DNA of 64,000 bases from Cannabis sativa (Eukaryota > Streptophyta > Magnoliopsida > Rosales > Cannabaceae): contig NC_083607.1 in the NCBI RefSeq assembly GCF_029168945.1, positions 33,403,257 through 33,467,256 on the forward strand. Direction: 5' to 3'. Of this stretch, positions 12,117 through 21,968 are shown one piece after another. Within the stretch, counting starts at the first letter, position 1. Each line of letters starts with the position of its first letter. The position numbers were made by a program, and so were the translations under genes. The notes beneath the pieces are model-generated. The model ran no database searches. It was not told the origin of the DNA and saw only the letters and a program-made list of their open reading frames with translations.

Positions 12117-13348
12117 TCAATCGTCACCGTGAATCACCGCCATCAATTGTTCGATCCACTTTCGCTGTAGTGGTAAAATTTCTGTTTTTGGATCGTATTG
12201 CTTCTTACCCCCAAACTGTTAAAAAAATTAAAAATTTATATTAGTTTATGTATATGTATATTATATATTTGTTATTATAAAATTTATATACTATGATCAA
12301 TAATTAAAACTTACAGCTTTTTGATCTTCTATGTAACGGTTGGGGTTGGCACGTGCGACGATGTCAGTCATATATTTCAAAACATAAAAACCGCATTCTT
12401 GGCTTTTAGGTTGTCTTGGACAGTTTGCTTGTGCAATTCCTTGCCACGGGCCAAGATACTGATGTGCGTCCCCTATATACATGAATGCCCTGTTTGGAAA
12501 AATTATATTAGCATTTCAATTCGTTAGTTAATTTAAATTCGTTACATAAGAAGTCATTAAATAATTACCTTCCGATCATTTGTTCTATTTCTTCGGGAAT
12601 TGGGCGGCCTTTTAGAGGGTTTAAATGGATAATTTTCTTTGGCACAACCACCACTAGCGTCCAATGCATCCTAGAAAATTATATTGGAATATAAGTAAGA
12701 TAGTATAAAAATAATTTGAAGACATAATATAGAAATGAACAATTAGCACTAAAGAATTTAATAAAGTTTACCCGATATTCCAAGGAATAAAGAACATTTG
12801 GTGGTTGCTGTTCATTAATGATAACCAATTAGCCAATCGTCTTGCCGCATCGTCAAAAGACTGACTCTGTTCTTCATCGCTGATCCCATGCACTGTGAGA
12901 AGCTCTGGGTCGTAAAACTTGAAAATTTTTCTCAGACCGTTGATGCTCTCCCATATGTGCCTGCCAAAAAAAGTGTTAGTGCCTTATAATAATTTAACTA
13001 TAATTTGATATAAGGTTAATTAGATTAAAGAAGAGTATACATCATTCCAAACAGCATTCCCTGGTTGCCGATGTAGTTACACGTAGCAACCTGCTGCAAA
13101 TCCTCTCCAGATAAAATGATCTGGGTACGCGGTGCAATGAATCCTCGGGGGACAGAAATTGTGATTATATCACGTTTATCTTTGAGCCTTAGGAATTCAT
13201 GAATCATCCATTTCAGCGAATTAGGGATCAACGCCATCTTCTCTTCCGTGAACAACTCATCTTCCCGTGCACCACGGCTTTGTGGAGAAAGCATCGGAGC
13301 TTTCCCCTTTGACGCATCACGTCTTGAGGGCGGTTGAGCGAGTGGACC
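12117..13348 (-). CDS. Ulp1/C48-type cysteine protease region of the CACTA element, five exons
   Basis: Five minus-strand exons with GT-AG borders: 13348-13041, 12960-12772, 12670-12569, 12489-12315 and 12215-12117. Their lengths (308, 189, 102, 175, 99) add up to 873 nt, one open frame of 290 codons ending in TGA at 12119-12117. The joined product ends in a peptidase C48 domain, known from SUMO proteases: the His lies in HWTLVV (exon 3), the Gln and Cys in PRQPKSQECGFYV (exon 4). The place of the acidic triad residue reads HLNPL, so Asp appears to be Asn. C48 domains are known in plant CACTA and Mutator elements. The 5' exon border (TTTAG before 13348) shows it is not the first exon; it may be spliced to the transposase upstream. 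Its clean splicing contrasts with the broken transposase. It could be a fusion partner or a separate protein. Confidence 0.82.
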
Positions 13349-13394
13349 CTAAACAAAACAGAACATAATATATATATATCAAATTTTATCTAAT

Positions 13395-13560
13395 TTCTAC
13401 CAAAATTTCGGCAGCATAACGGTTGTAATTGAATGATCCCAAAAATTTTGAACATGGCTGTATAACGACAAATAACACATATAACAGTAGTTTGTTCATC
13501 CATCCCACCGCAGCACATATATTCGCAGAACCTACTTCACTACGGATGAATATTGAAGAT
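13395..13560 (-). repeat. Duplicated segment inside the CACTA element, copy 1
   Basis: About 150 bp similar to 16975-17130, same orientation, sharing blocks such as TTCGGCAGCATAACGG and TTCGCAGAACCTACTTCACT. Copy 1 lies in what must be an intron between transposase and protease exons; copy 2 lies upstream of the transposase. The blocks look exon-like on the minus strand but no long frame includes them. Confidence 0.7.
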
Positions 13561-13592
13561 ATTCAAACTCCACTAATCATTAATAATTAATT

Positions 13593-16352
13593 TCAGTTAT
13601 TAATGTACGCTTCATGCTTTGCAACCGCAAAAGTTGGTCCAAGGGCAATACGACTCAACACATCAGATACTCCATGATTCGGTTCGTTCAACTTTGCTAT
13701 AATGGTATTCCTTAACCACCCAATGAAAGTTTGACGATGTTGGTCTGCAACCCATTTTTGTTTATTTTTTTGATTTCTTGGAACCATTGATTGTAACAGC
13801 TCCATATGGTCACTGTAAAACAAGTAAGATAAATCAAGTTATTGTTCATCGTGACTTAAGTAATGTTAATCAAACAAAAGGTACTTACGTTATATATGGT
13901 TGAACCTCTGCGTTATTGTTCATCACGACTAATTGAGCTTGATCTAGTTCAAGCTTGGACACTGTCACCATTGTCCCTTTGCCCCTTAATCCTCTATCAA
14001 CATCATCTGGGTCAGTTCTTGGTTTGCTAATTCCTATTGCCTCAACTCCAGCCATGTACTCTGAACAAAATTCCACAGCCTCTTCAGATATGTAGCACTC
14101 AACCATACATGCTTCTGGCCGATAGTGGTTACGCACATAACTTTTAAGTACCTTCATATTTCTTTCAAATGGATACATCCATCTCGCCCACACCGACCCA
14201 CACAGCCTTGCTTCTCTCACTAGATGAACCATTAAATGGATCATGATGTCGAAAAAAGATGGCGGAAAAAACTTTTCCAGGTTGCACAATGTTTTGACTA
14301 CATGTTCATGTAATGCATCTAACTTATCCAATTCTAATTCCTTCCCGCACAGCCTATTAAAGAAAATGCAAACATGTGTCAAACACTCTCGAACATTTTT
14401 TGGCAAGACTGATCTAATGGCAATTGGAAGTAGATGTTGCATTAACGCATGACAATCATGTGATTTCAGACCCATTAGTTTCAATTCAGTCTCATTCACC
14501 AAGTTTTTGATGTTAGACGAGTAACCATCGGGTACTTTCATATTTGCAAGTGATTTGCAAACTGTTTGTTTCTCTTTTTTGGATAAAGTGAAACAAGCAG
14601 GAGGCAAATATAAACGTTCACCTTTCTTCTCGGGTGCCGTAGATTGTCGTATACCCATTTCAACGAGATCTAAACGACTATTTAGACCGTCCTTAGTTTT
14701 GCCGGGAATATCAAGTAAGGTACCAATAATACTCTCACACACATTTTTTTCAATATGCATGACATCCAAACAATGTCGAACTAGTAGACTTTTCCAATAT
14801 GGAAGACGAAAGAAGATTGACTTTCTTTGAAAACAACCATTAGTTTTTTTATTTTTTTGCGTCTTTCCATACTTAAAATCTACAAGTTGAACTTGTTGGA
14901 GAATTTGTTCCCCGTACAAAGTGGCAAAGGAGCCATATCACCCTCTTCAGTACCATCGAATGCTTTCTTCTTCCGTCTATCAGGATGATTTGCAGGAAAG
15001 TACCGTCTGTGACCCATATAACACATCTTGTGTCCATTTGCCAAGCGACGAGCCGATGTGTTAGTGCAACAAATCGGACAACCTCCGTAACCTTTTGTGC
15101 TTAAGCCTGATAAATTACTATAAGCAGGGAAATCACTGACAGTCCACAACAACATAGCTTTCAGATTAAAAAATTCTTTTTAAAACCATCATAGACCTGA
15201 ACCCCGTTCTCATACAATTCTATTAAATCGTCAATCAATGGTTCCAAATATACATCGATATTATGTCCAGGTTGTTGCGGGCCTGATATCATTAAAGAAA
15301 GCATGTTAAATTTCCTCTTCATCACTAACCAGGGAGGAAGATTGTACATAACTAGGAAGACAGGCCATGAACTATGACGACTACTTAGAGATCTATGTGG
15401 ATTTACTCCATCCGCGTACGTACCGAGACGAATGTGTCTTGGTTCGATTTGAATTCGGGGTTTATGTAGTTCACTTTTTTCCAAGCTTGGGAATGCGGGA
15501 TGTCTAAGTTTTCCATCTTTCACTCTCTTGGTCTCATGCCAAATCAAATTTTCGAATGTTCTCGCACTACGATATAATCGTTTCAGTCGCGGAATCAAAG
15601 GCATGTACCACATCACTTTTTGGGGGATAAGTTTCCTATTCTCCTTACTCTTGTTTACTTTATGGCGGGATAAACCGCAAGTCGGGCAATAATTCATGTC
15701 TGCATATTCCTTACGATATAAAATGCAATCGTTCGGACATGCATGAATTTTTTCATACTTCAATCCTATAGAATTTAACGTTTTTTTCACTTCATAAGTA
15801 GATTCCGGAAAGCAGTTGGCAAATGGTAAGATATCTTTAAAAGCAGCTAAAAATTGAGTAAAACATTTATCGCTCACTCCATTTTCTGCTTTTATGTTGT
15901 AAAACTTTACCATTGTTGGTAATCTTAGTTTTTTACAACCATCGAACAGAGGTTTAACAGCACCACTAAGAAAATTATCGAATTTCTCAGGATCATTAAG
16001 AAATTCCTCACGTGCTTCGTTAAGCAAGTCCAATGGATAATCATCCAAATCATTACCCTCGATATCATCTACCCCGCTTTCCTAATGGATATGGATCATT
16101 AGGTAAATGTTCGCCATGGTAATACCAATTAGTATAACTTCTATTGAAACCTCGTAAATACACATGGTCCTTAATCATTGTAATATTCCCTTTAGATACA
16201 TTACAACAATCTACACACGGACAATGAATACGATCGTGATTTGTAGAATTCTTTAAGGCAAACTCTAAAAATGCATCGAACCCTACTTGAAATCGCAGTG
16301 TGTCTCTCTCCTCACGCATCCATGATTTATCCATAACAAAAATCCTATCCAA
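13593..16352 (-). pseudogene. CACTA TNP2-type transposase, broken by frameshifts
   Basis: Four consecutive frames make one transposase. 16352-16065 carries the transposase-associated N-terminal domain. 16048-15161 is the start of TNP2, with a zinc-ribbon-like group (C104, C108, C121, C124 of that frame) and the family stretch GPQQPGHNIDVYL. 15155-14880 and 14919-13885 hold the rest of TNP2 and the DUF4218-like part (LPYWKSLLVRHCLDVMHIEK; later WARWMYPFER). An intron with GTAAGT at 13888-13813 joins this in phase to 13812-13593, the segment usually found before DUF4216. Frame changes near 16055, 15160 (a T run) and 14910 break it, and DUF4216 itself seems absent. A few homopolymer errors in the assembly could also explain this. 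In the family the protein binds element ends and cuts DNA in the nucleus. Confidence 0.88.
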
Positions 16353-18080
16353 AAAAATTCAGTATTTAGTAACTACTTATAGCTAGTTACTAATTACACA
16401 ATGTAACTAACTAAGTTTCTCACAATTTATTCATATTAATTTATAAATTACTTAAATTCTCGTTTTAGATTAGTTCATATTATTAGGTTGTTTTGTTGAT
16501 TAGAATGTTATTAAAATGTTAAATATTTTTAATAAATAAAATTGAGGGGAAAAATTTTTGGTAAAGCAATAAAGGTATTAACTAATATTTTCCCCTTTTA
16601 ATTAACTTTTGCTCTTTATTTTCTTTGAACAATAAAAATCCACATTGAACCTCTCAAATGAAAGAAAAAAAAAATAAAAAAAGAAGGATTTTATATGTTT
16701 ATTTTGTTAATTTATTTAGTAACTAATTATATCTAGTTACTAATTACACAATGTAACTAACTAAGTCTCTCACACAATTTATTCATATTAATCTAAAAAT
16801 TACTCAAATTTTCGTTTTACATTAGTTCATGTTATTAGGTTGTTTAGTTGATTATAATGTTGGTAAAATTAAAAAGTTTTCATAAATGTGAATATTATTA
16901 TTTTTTATGTGACCTAACTTCTTATTACTATGTTATAATTAACTATATTATGAATGGTTTTAGTAAGATTTATCCTAATTCTACCGAAATTTCGGCAGCA
17001 TAACGGCTGTAATTGGACGTTCCCAAAAATTTTACAAGTGCCTAAAATAACAAACAAAACAGATAAACAATACAAAATTAATCCACCCATCCGACCGCAG
17101 TACATGTATTCGCAGAACCTACTTCACTATATACCTATAATTGCAAGCCCAAATACGCTACACACAAAATTATGCCGAACCCCTATAATATAAAGAAATA
17201 CAACGAAATTACAAAATTAATTATTTCATAACTTATAACTAGTTATAAAAAATTGTAACAAGTTACTTAGTTACTAAATTATACATACATATATATAATC
17301 AATTATATCTCACACTATTATCTCAAAAAAATAAAATTATATCACACACTAATTCCATTTTAAAATTTTTATTTCTAAACTAATTTTTTTTTTTGAAACT
17401 AATAAAATCCCTCCAATGTCATTTTATTCACAATAAATATACATTGCAAAAAATATATAAAATACAATTACAAAATTTATTTTCATAAAAAATATACACA
17501 CACTATATACACACACAATATATACACACATTATATACAAATATTCAATAAAATATACAAATACATATATATACTATACATTGTGGTATAAATTATTACC
17601 TAATAACCGCAATCCGACGACCACCGTAAAAAATCCCGACACTATACACATAAAACACAATAATATTACTAATAAAATAAAAAAACTCAAATAATAATTT
17701 ACAAAAACATAAAATAAAACAATATACATAATACAATAAGAATAGAAGCAATATTTATACCTTAAACGAGGTTGAGATTGAACAATTTCTCAACAAAAAT
17801 GGGTGGCCGGATTTCACACCTAAAGTTTACTATTTGGGTTCGGATGACACTTAAAGAGGCTAAAAAATTAAAACTTTTTAGGTGTATGTTATTAAGTATC
17901 GAAAATGGAGGATTTTAAAAAAAAAATGGGCTAAAAAGGTTAAGAAATGGGGGAGATAGGGTGGGGAGAAGGGGGCTGCGGCGAGGGTTTTTCTGGGTTT
18001 GGTCGAAGCTCTCTGGTTTGGCTGAGTGAAGTGGGAAGGAAGAAGAAAGGTCGAAGAGTATATACTCTGATCGACCCTAT
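16353..18080 (-). other. 5' non-coding part of the CACTA element
   Basis: AT-rich and without genes. Holds two direct repeats of about 150 bp (about 16366-16510 and 16715-16870, sharing CTAGTTACTAATTACACAAT), duplicated segment copy 2 (16975-17130), and CA/TA-rich runs at 17490-17580. The promoter of the transposase should lie here or in the subterminal repeats, but I see no decisive element. Confidence 0.55.
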
Positions 18081-18356
18081 ACCGACGGCATAGGGTACAC
18101 GTGTCATGATCTCGTGTACCCTATGCCGTCGGTTCCTATGAAGGAACCGACGGCATAGGGTAATTCAGAAAAAAAAAAAAAATTAATTTCCAACCGCCTC
18201 TAAATGGTATAATGCAATTTTATACCTACGGTTTTTATCAAAAAACCGCCTCTAAATGTCAATTTCGAACATAGCGGGTATTTTCACACCCTTTAGCTTC
18301 CCTTTTTATAAATGGGGTTGAAAAAACTGCCTCTAAAGGCTAACATTGTAGTAGTG
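18081..18356. repeat. Right subterminal repeats and terminal repeat of the CACTA element
   Basis: A perfect inverted repeat with 21-bp arms (18081-18101 and 18113-18133) around 11 bp, followed by another copy of the GGAACCGACGGCATA unit and two CCGCCTCTAAA units, up to the terminal TTGTAGTAGTG. The arms could form a hairpin in single-stranded DNA or RNA. Confidence 0.85.
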
Positions 18357-18968
18357 CCCCCAAACTTGCTTAAAAGCTTATGGCATAATAAGGTATGTTG
18401 AGGGTGAAAGTAGTTAAAGATAACGAATTCAACTTAGTTAAGTGGGGAAATTTTTTTTAGAATAGGCTAAGGCTCAACTTCGGGTATACTAAGGATAAAA
18501 CTTTTTTAGGTAGGCTTGAAAGGCTCAATCGATCCAAAAAAAATTTGCCTAAATCATTTTCCAAACAAAAATCAACTAGAATTTCGCTTCAAGAGAATAT
18601 GTCAAACAAATTCTATTCCATGTCAAGCCAAATCATTCCACAATCCAAATAGAAAAAAAAAAAGTGATATGCGTCAAAAATAAATGTTTTACATCTAAAT
18701 GAACAACCTTCTAATACACATCTAATTCAATTCAAAAAGTTATGACTCAAGCACACAGTTAAGATTTCAATCCATTGCACATGTGAATAACAGTAAGTCA
18801 ATCAATATTCCAGCTCAGTTATCAACACATGACACTAACAAAAACAAAAACTAAACTAAAAAAACGAAAACATAAACTGAAAAACTGAAAAAAAAAATTA
18901 AATCTCTCCCCCCAAACTAAAGATGCACATTGTCCCCAATGTGACATTAAAGAAAAAGAAAAGGAAAC
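18357..18968 (-). other. Non-coding internal part of H, downstream of gag
   Basis: No gene. Near 18905-18945 the minus strand has ACATTGGGGACAATGTG followed by a TTTGGGGGG run, a pattern typical of the 3' region of Athila-type elements. A perfect splice donor (CAG then GTAAGT) sits at the gag end (18973/18972). Confidence 0.6.
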
Positions 18969-19916
18969 TTACCTGAGTGCCACATCAATAAGCGGTTGAC
19001 GCCCGTAATAAGCGTCATGCAAGACAACTTGAAAATTATTGTTGTACTTGCCTTCAAGCTTGGCAAGTGATGAGTTTGAACCAAAATCAGTACCAACAAC
19101 ATAAGACTTTGGATGATGAGCTTGGGGAGATGCCTTTTGTAGCTTGTAGAGGATATAATATGGTGTTGATGAAATATATGAATTCATTGGTGATTTATTA
19201 GTCAATATCATTGATGAAGTTGAATCAATGATGCCATGCTCTTCTTCATCCTCCAATGTCACAGTTTCTACACTTTCATCTAACAACCCTTCTTCTTGTT
19301 GCTCACTCTCCACTTGGCTATCCATACCCTCACTTGTGATTTCATATTCAATGATTTCCTCTTCACAAGGATCTTGATCATCAATTGTAGGCTCATTATC
19401 TTCCTTGTATTCAAATAATGACCCTTCTTCATTGTACCAACAACTCTCATAACTTTCATCATTGGAGTTATTACATTCTGAATCATGAGTCATTGAATTA
19501 TCACATAAGGATCTCACCATGTCAGTTAAGCGATTAATCTCCCCTGGAAGTGATTGTAGAAGTGATAGTAGTTGCTCCTCTTTTTCAGTTTGTTGGGATG
19601 AATTTGGGCAATAAGGTGGGTATTGGTGACTCCAACCCTGAAGTGATGGATCCCAATGCCAGTCGTAATCAAAATCTGCCATATCATTCAACAGATTTAT
19701 TACGTCATAACCTCTCATTAATAGAGGCGCTCCAGTGACCTCTGCTCCATAATCAACCCAGTTTCTTGTTTCATCATTAAGTCCGTTATAAAAGAGCGAT
19801 GTAAAACATCCACTTGAGAAAGTGGGATAACATCTCTCTCCAAGCTCTTTAAATCTCCTCCAAGCAGAATAGAATGGTTCATTGTGTTGTTGGGCAAAAT
19901 CCTCAAGATATAGCAT
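18969..19916 (-). CDS. Gag-like protein of element H (Athila type)
   Basis: One intact frame of 315 codons. Residues 1-80 resemble the retrotransposon gag core of Athila-type elements (FYSAWRRFKELGERCYP, then LFYNGLNDETRNWVD). Residues 110-240 are acidic and Asn/Ser-rich without a recognised fold. There is no zinc knuckle. The protein is shorter at the N-terminus than the Athila gag as I know it, so it may be a fragment under a new start. The stop TAA overlaps a consensus 5' splice site (GTAAGT from 18972), so the RNA may be spliced to extend the protein. An open frame with no pol suggests that gag, or a part of it, is the only product of this element. In the family gag forms the virus-like particle in the cytoplasm. 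Confidence 0.75.
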   Translation of the reverse strand: MLYLEDFAQQHNEPFYSAWRRFKELGERCYPTFSSGCFTSLFYNGLNDETRNWVDYGAEVTGAPLLMRGYDVINLLNDMADFDYDWHWDPSLQGWSHQYPPYCPNSSQQTEKEEQLLSLLQSLPGEINRLTDMVRSLCDNSMTHDSECNNSNDESYESCWYNEEGSLFEYKEDNEPTIDDQDPCEEEIIEYEITSEGMDSQVESEQQEEGLLDESVETVTLEDEEEHGIIDSTSSMILTNKSPMNSYISSTPYYILYKLQKASPQAHHPKSYVVGTDFGSNSSLAKLEGKYNNNFQVVLHDAYYGRQPLIDVALR

Positions 19917-20201
19917 CTGGATTTATCTTATAGGTCAAACTCATAAGTAACACATTAGTAAAATTAAAAGAAAAATAAAACTAAATTAATACTAAAAAGA
20001 TAAAAAATTGAAACAACAAAATTAATACTAAAACTAAAAAGTAAAAGCAAATTAGAAAAAAAATTTAATTTTTAATAATATTACAAAAATTAATCTAAAA
20101 GAAACAGATTAGAAATAAGCAAAAAGAACCAAAGTAGAAGTTAGTATAATTTTATGTAATATTAATCTTTAAACAATTCCCCGGCAACGGCGACAAAAAC
20201 T
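19917..20201 (-). other. Leader and primer-binding site of element H
   Basis: The minus strand reads TCGCCGTTGCCGGGGAA at 20193-20177, close to the LTR. This is the Asp-tRNA-type site usual in Athila/Tat gypsy elements. The rest is A-rich non-coding DNA up to the gag start. Confidence 0.75.
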
Positions 20202-21552
20202 TGTTGCTATATTTTATAAATGCTACGCAAATATACGCAATCAAGTAGTAAATCTCACACAGGTGAGGTCGATCCCACAGGGAATTGGATTAAATACCAC
20301 TAAATTATACTTATGATTCTATTCGGCAAATCGAAAGCAATTGTGATTTAAAAACAGTAAAATATGAAAAGAATTTCAGAAAAAACTTAATAACACAATT
20401 GAAAGTTGAGCAAGATGAGATAATAGGGAGGAGAATCCTGTTGCTGTTTACCCAAATCGTTAATGCTTAATTACTATCCTATTCTTGGAGTGAATGACAG
20501 ATTATGAAATAACCTAGCTCCTTTCAGATCTTCTAGATTCTAAATCACATGTTATCTAATTAATTCCTTAATTAAACTAACATGAAATCAGCATTAAGTA
20601 ATAATCTACTCGTCACATAAGTCATGCAAATACTTTCGTTTCACATAGAACATCGATTATCTTAATTTTAGCATTCTCAATTCTCACTTTTCAGATTTTG
20701 AATTGAGATCATAGAGCATGCACAAGGTGATCAATCTTAAACATGAAATTAAGAACAAATTAAGATAATTTCACACACAAGAATTGAGGAATGGTAATTA
20801 AACATTAACTAGGCAAAACATTAAACAACAATCATCATCCTCCCTAAATGGGAAATTTAGTTCAGAAAGAAATCCATAACCATTCCTATAGCAATATTCA
20901 ACATAAATAAATTAAAGAGGAATAGAGAAAGAAACTGATGGTGGATGAATTCTGGATCTTCACTTTAAATCACTCTGCTCTTCCTGCCGCTCTCTGCTGT
21001 GTTTAGGGTTCCAAATCGCTTCCTTCGACTTCCAATCGCAGTTTTCTATTTATAACTAAAATTTAGGGTTCGATGGACAAAAATACCCCTGACTGTACGG
21101 ACGCTCGCCGCGGCCAAAAGTGCATCAAAAAACCACGTTTCTGCCAAGACTTTCTAGTCGCGGCCATGGAAATCTCGCCGCGGCGAGATGGAATTTTCTG
21201 CTTCGATCTGTTTTAGTAAAATGAGCATAACTTTCTCATCCGAACTCCAAATGAGCTTAGTCAAGATGCGTTGGAAAGATAAAAAAGAGATCTAAAACTT
21301 TTATGTTTTGACTTTTTCCAAAATATGATCAGAACATAGTCGAATTTAGGCTTGAAGTTTCAGCTTTATTCTCTTTCAAAATTTTCTCTATTTTATAGAT
21401 CACTGTTTTCCGAAATTTGTCCAATTTATACATTCCAAGTGTTGAAACCTGAAATCAAAGAAAACAAGCGTAATTCTATTCCAAAAATAACAATAAAGAA
21501 GAAAAACAACTATAAAATGTGACCCGAAACTTAGGCTAAAAATAGCCTAACA
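20202..21552 (-). repeat. 5' LTR of element H
   Basis: Same sequence as 9487-10858 apart from scattered substitutions and one deletion. Flanked on the right by the altered duplication GAGGA. Confidence 0.9.
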
Positions 21553-21968
21553 GAGGAGTGATTTTGGAGAAGTGTAAAAACCTATCTGAAATCTCTTAGT
21601 CCACCAGAGAGAGACTGAATGTTAAAAGTTGCAGGAAAGATACTTATTCAGTCTAAGGAAAGTTCTATACTTTTGTTGCACCGTTCCAACTTGCCATAAC
21701 TACTAGGGTTACTTCCTTAATAACCAAGAAGTAGTTGCGAAAAGTATAGAATCCAGTATCCCAAGAGAGTAGACATATAGAGAGGAATTTCACATTATAA
21801 AGGATTTTGTGATTAAGGGAAAGTAATAGTGGAGAAGAGGTTATGTTTAATTCAACCTGTCAGATCCTATTACGAGGAGTTTACTACTATTACACTTGAT
21901 TGGTATATCAAGGTGTTAATGATTATTTGAAATGCACTTTTTGTTTTATATTAGTGCAAGTGGGAGTT
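21553..21968 (+). pseudogene. 3' end of decayed copia pol of A and polypurine tract
   Basis: Continues the sequence cut at 9486; B has it uninterrupted at 26273-26687. No frame survives. GCAAGTGGGAGTT (21956-21968) directly before the LTR is the polypurine tract that primes plus-strand DNA; B has the same tract, and C has it on the minus strand after 30764. Confidence 0.75.

Larger units (their letters stand above)
11552..18356 (-). mobile_element. CACTA (En/Spm) DNA transposon, 6.8 kb
   Basis: Ends are CACTACTACAAAA at 11552 and TTGTAGTAGTG at 18356, with a CCC duplication on both sides (inside a run of C). Subterminal repeats of the ACCGACGCC and CCGCCTCTAAA type crowd both ends. Inside, on the minus strand, lie a TNP2-type transposase (13593-16352) and, downstream, an Ulp1/C48-type protease region (12117-13348) with clear introns. 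It is inserted in the internal region of H, so it is younger than H. The transposase frames are broken in this copy, so the element probably depends on another source. Confidence 0.95.
9487..21552 (-). mobile_element. Athila-like Ty3/gypsy element H, gag only, interrupted by a CACTA transposon
   Basis: LTRs at 9487-10858 and 20202-21552, nearly identical. TSD is GAGTA on the left (9482-9486) and GAGGA on the right (21553-21557); the homologous empty site in B near 26273 reads GAGTAGTG, so one base of the right copy changed. Read on the minus strand, the 5' LTR is on the right, followed by an Asp-type primer-binding site, one gag-like gene and a purine tract before the left LTR. There is no protease, RT or integrase. 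Without the CACTA it is about 5.3 kb: a non-autonomous, gag-bearing derivative. Confidence 0.88.

Noticed and set aside
14243..14830. Plus-strand frames of 69 and 91 codons
   Set aside because: Opposite-strand shadows of the conserved TNP2 and DUF4218 coding sequence.
19280..19906. Additional frames overlapping the H gag gene
   Set aside because: Other-frame shadows of the 315-codon gag.
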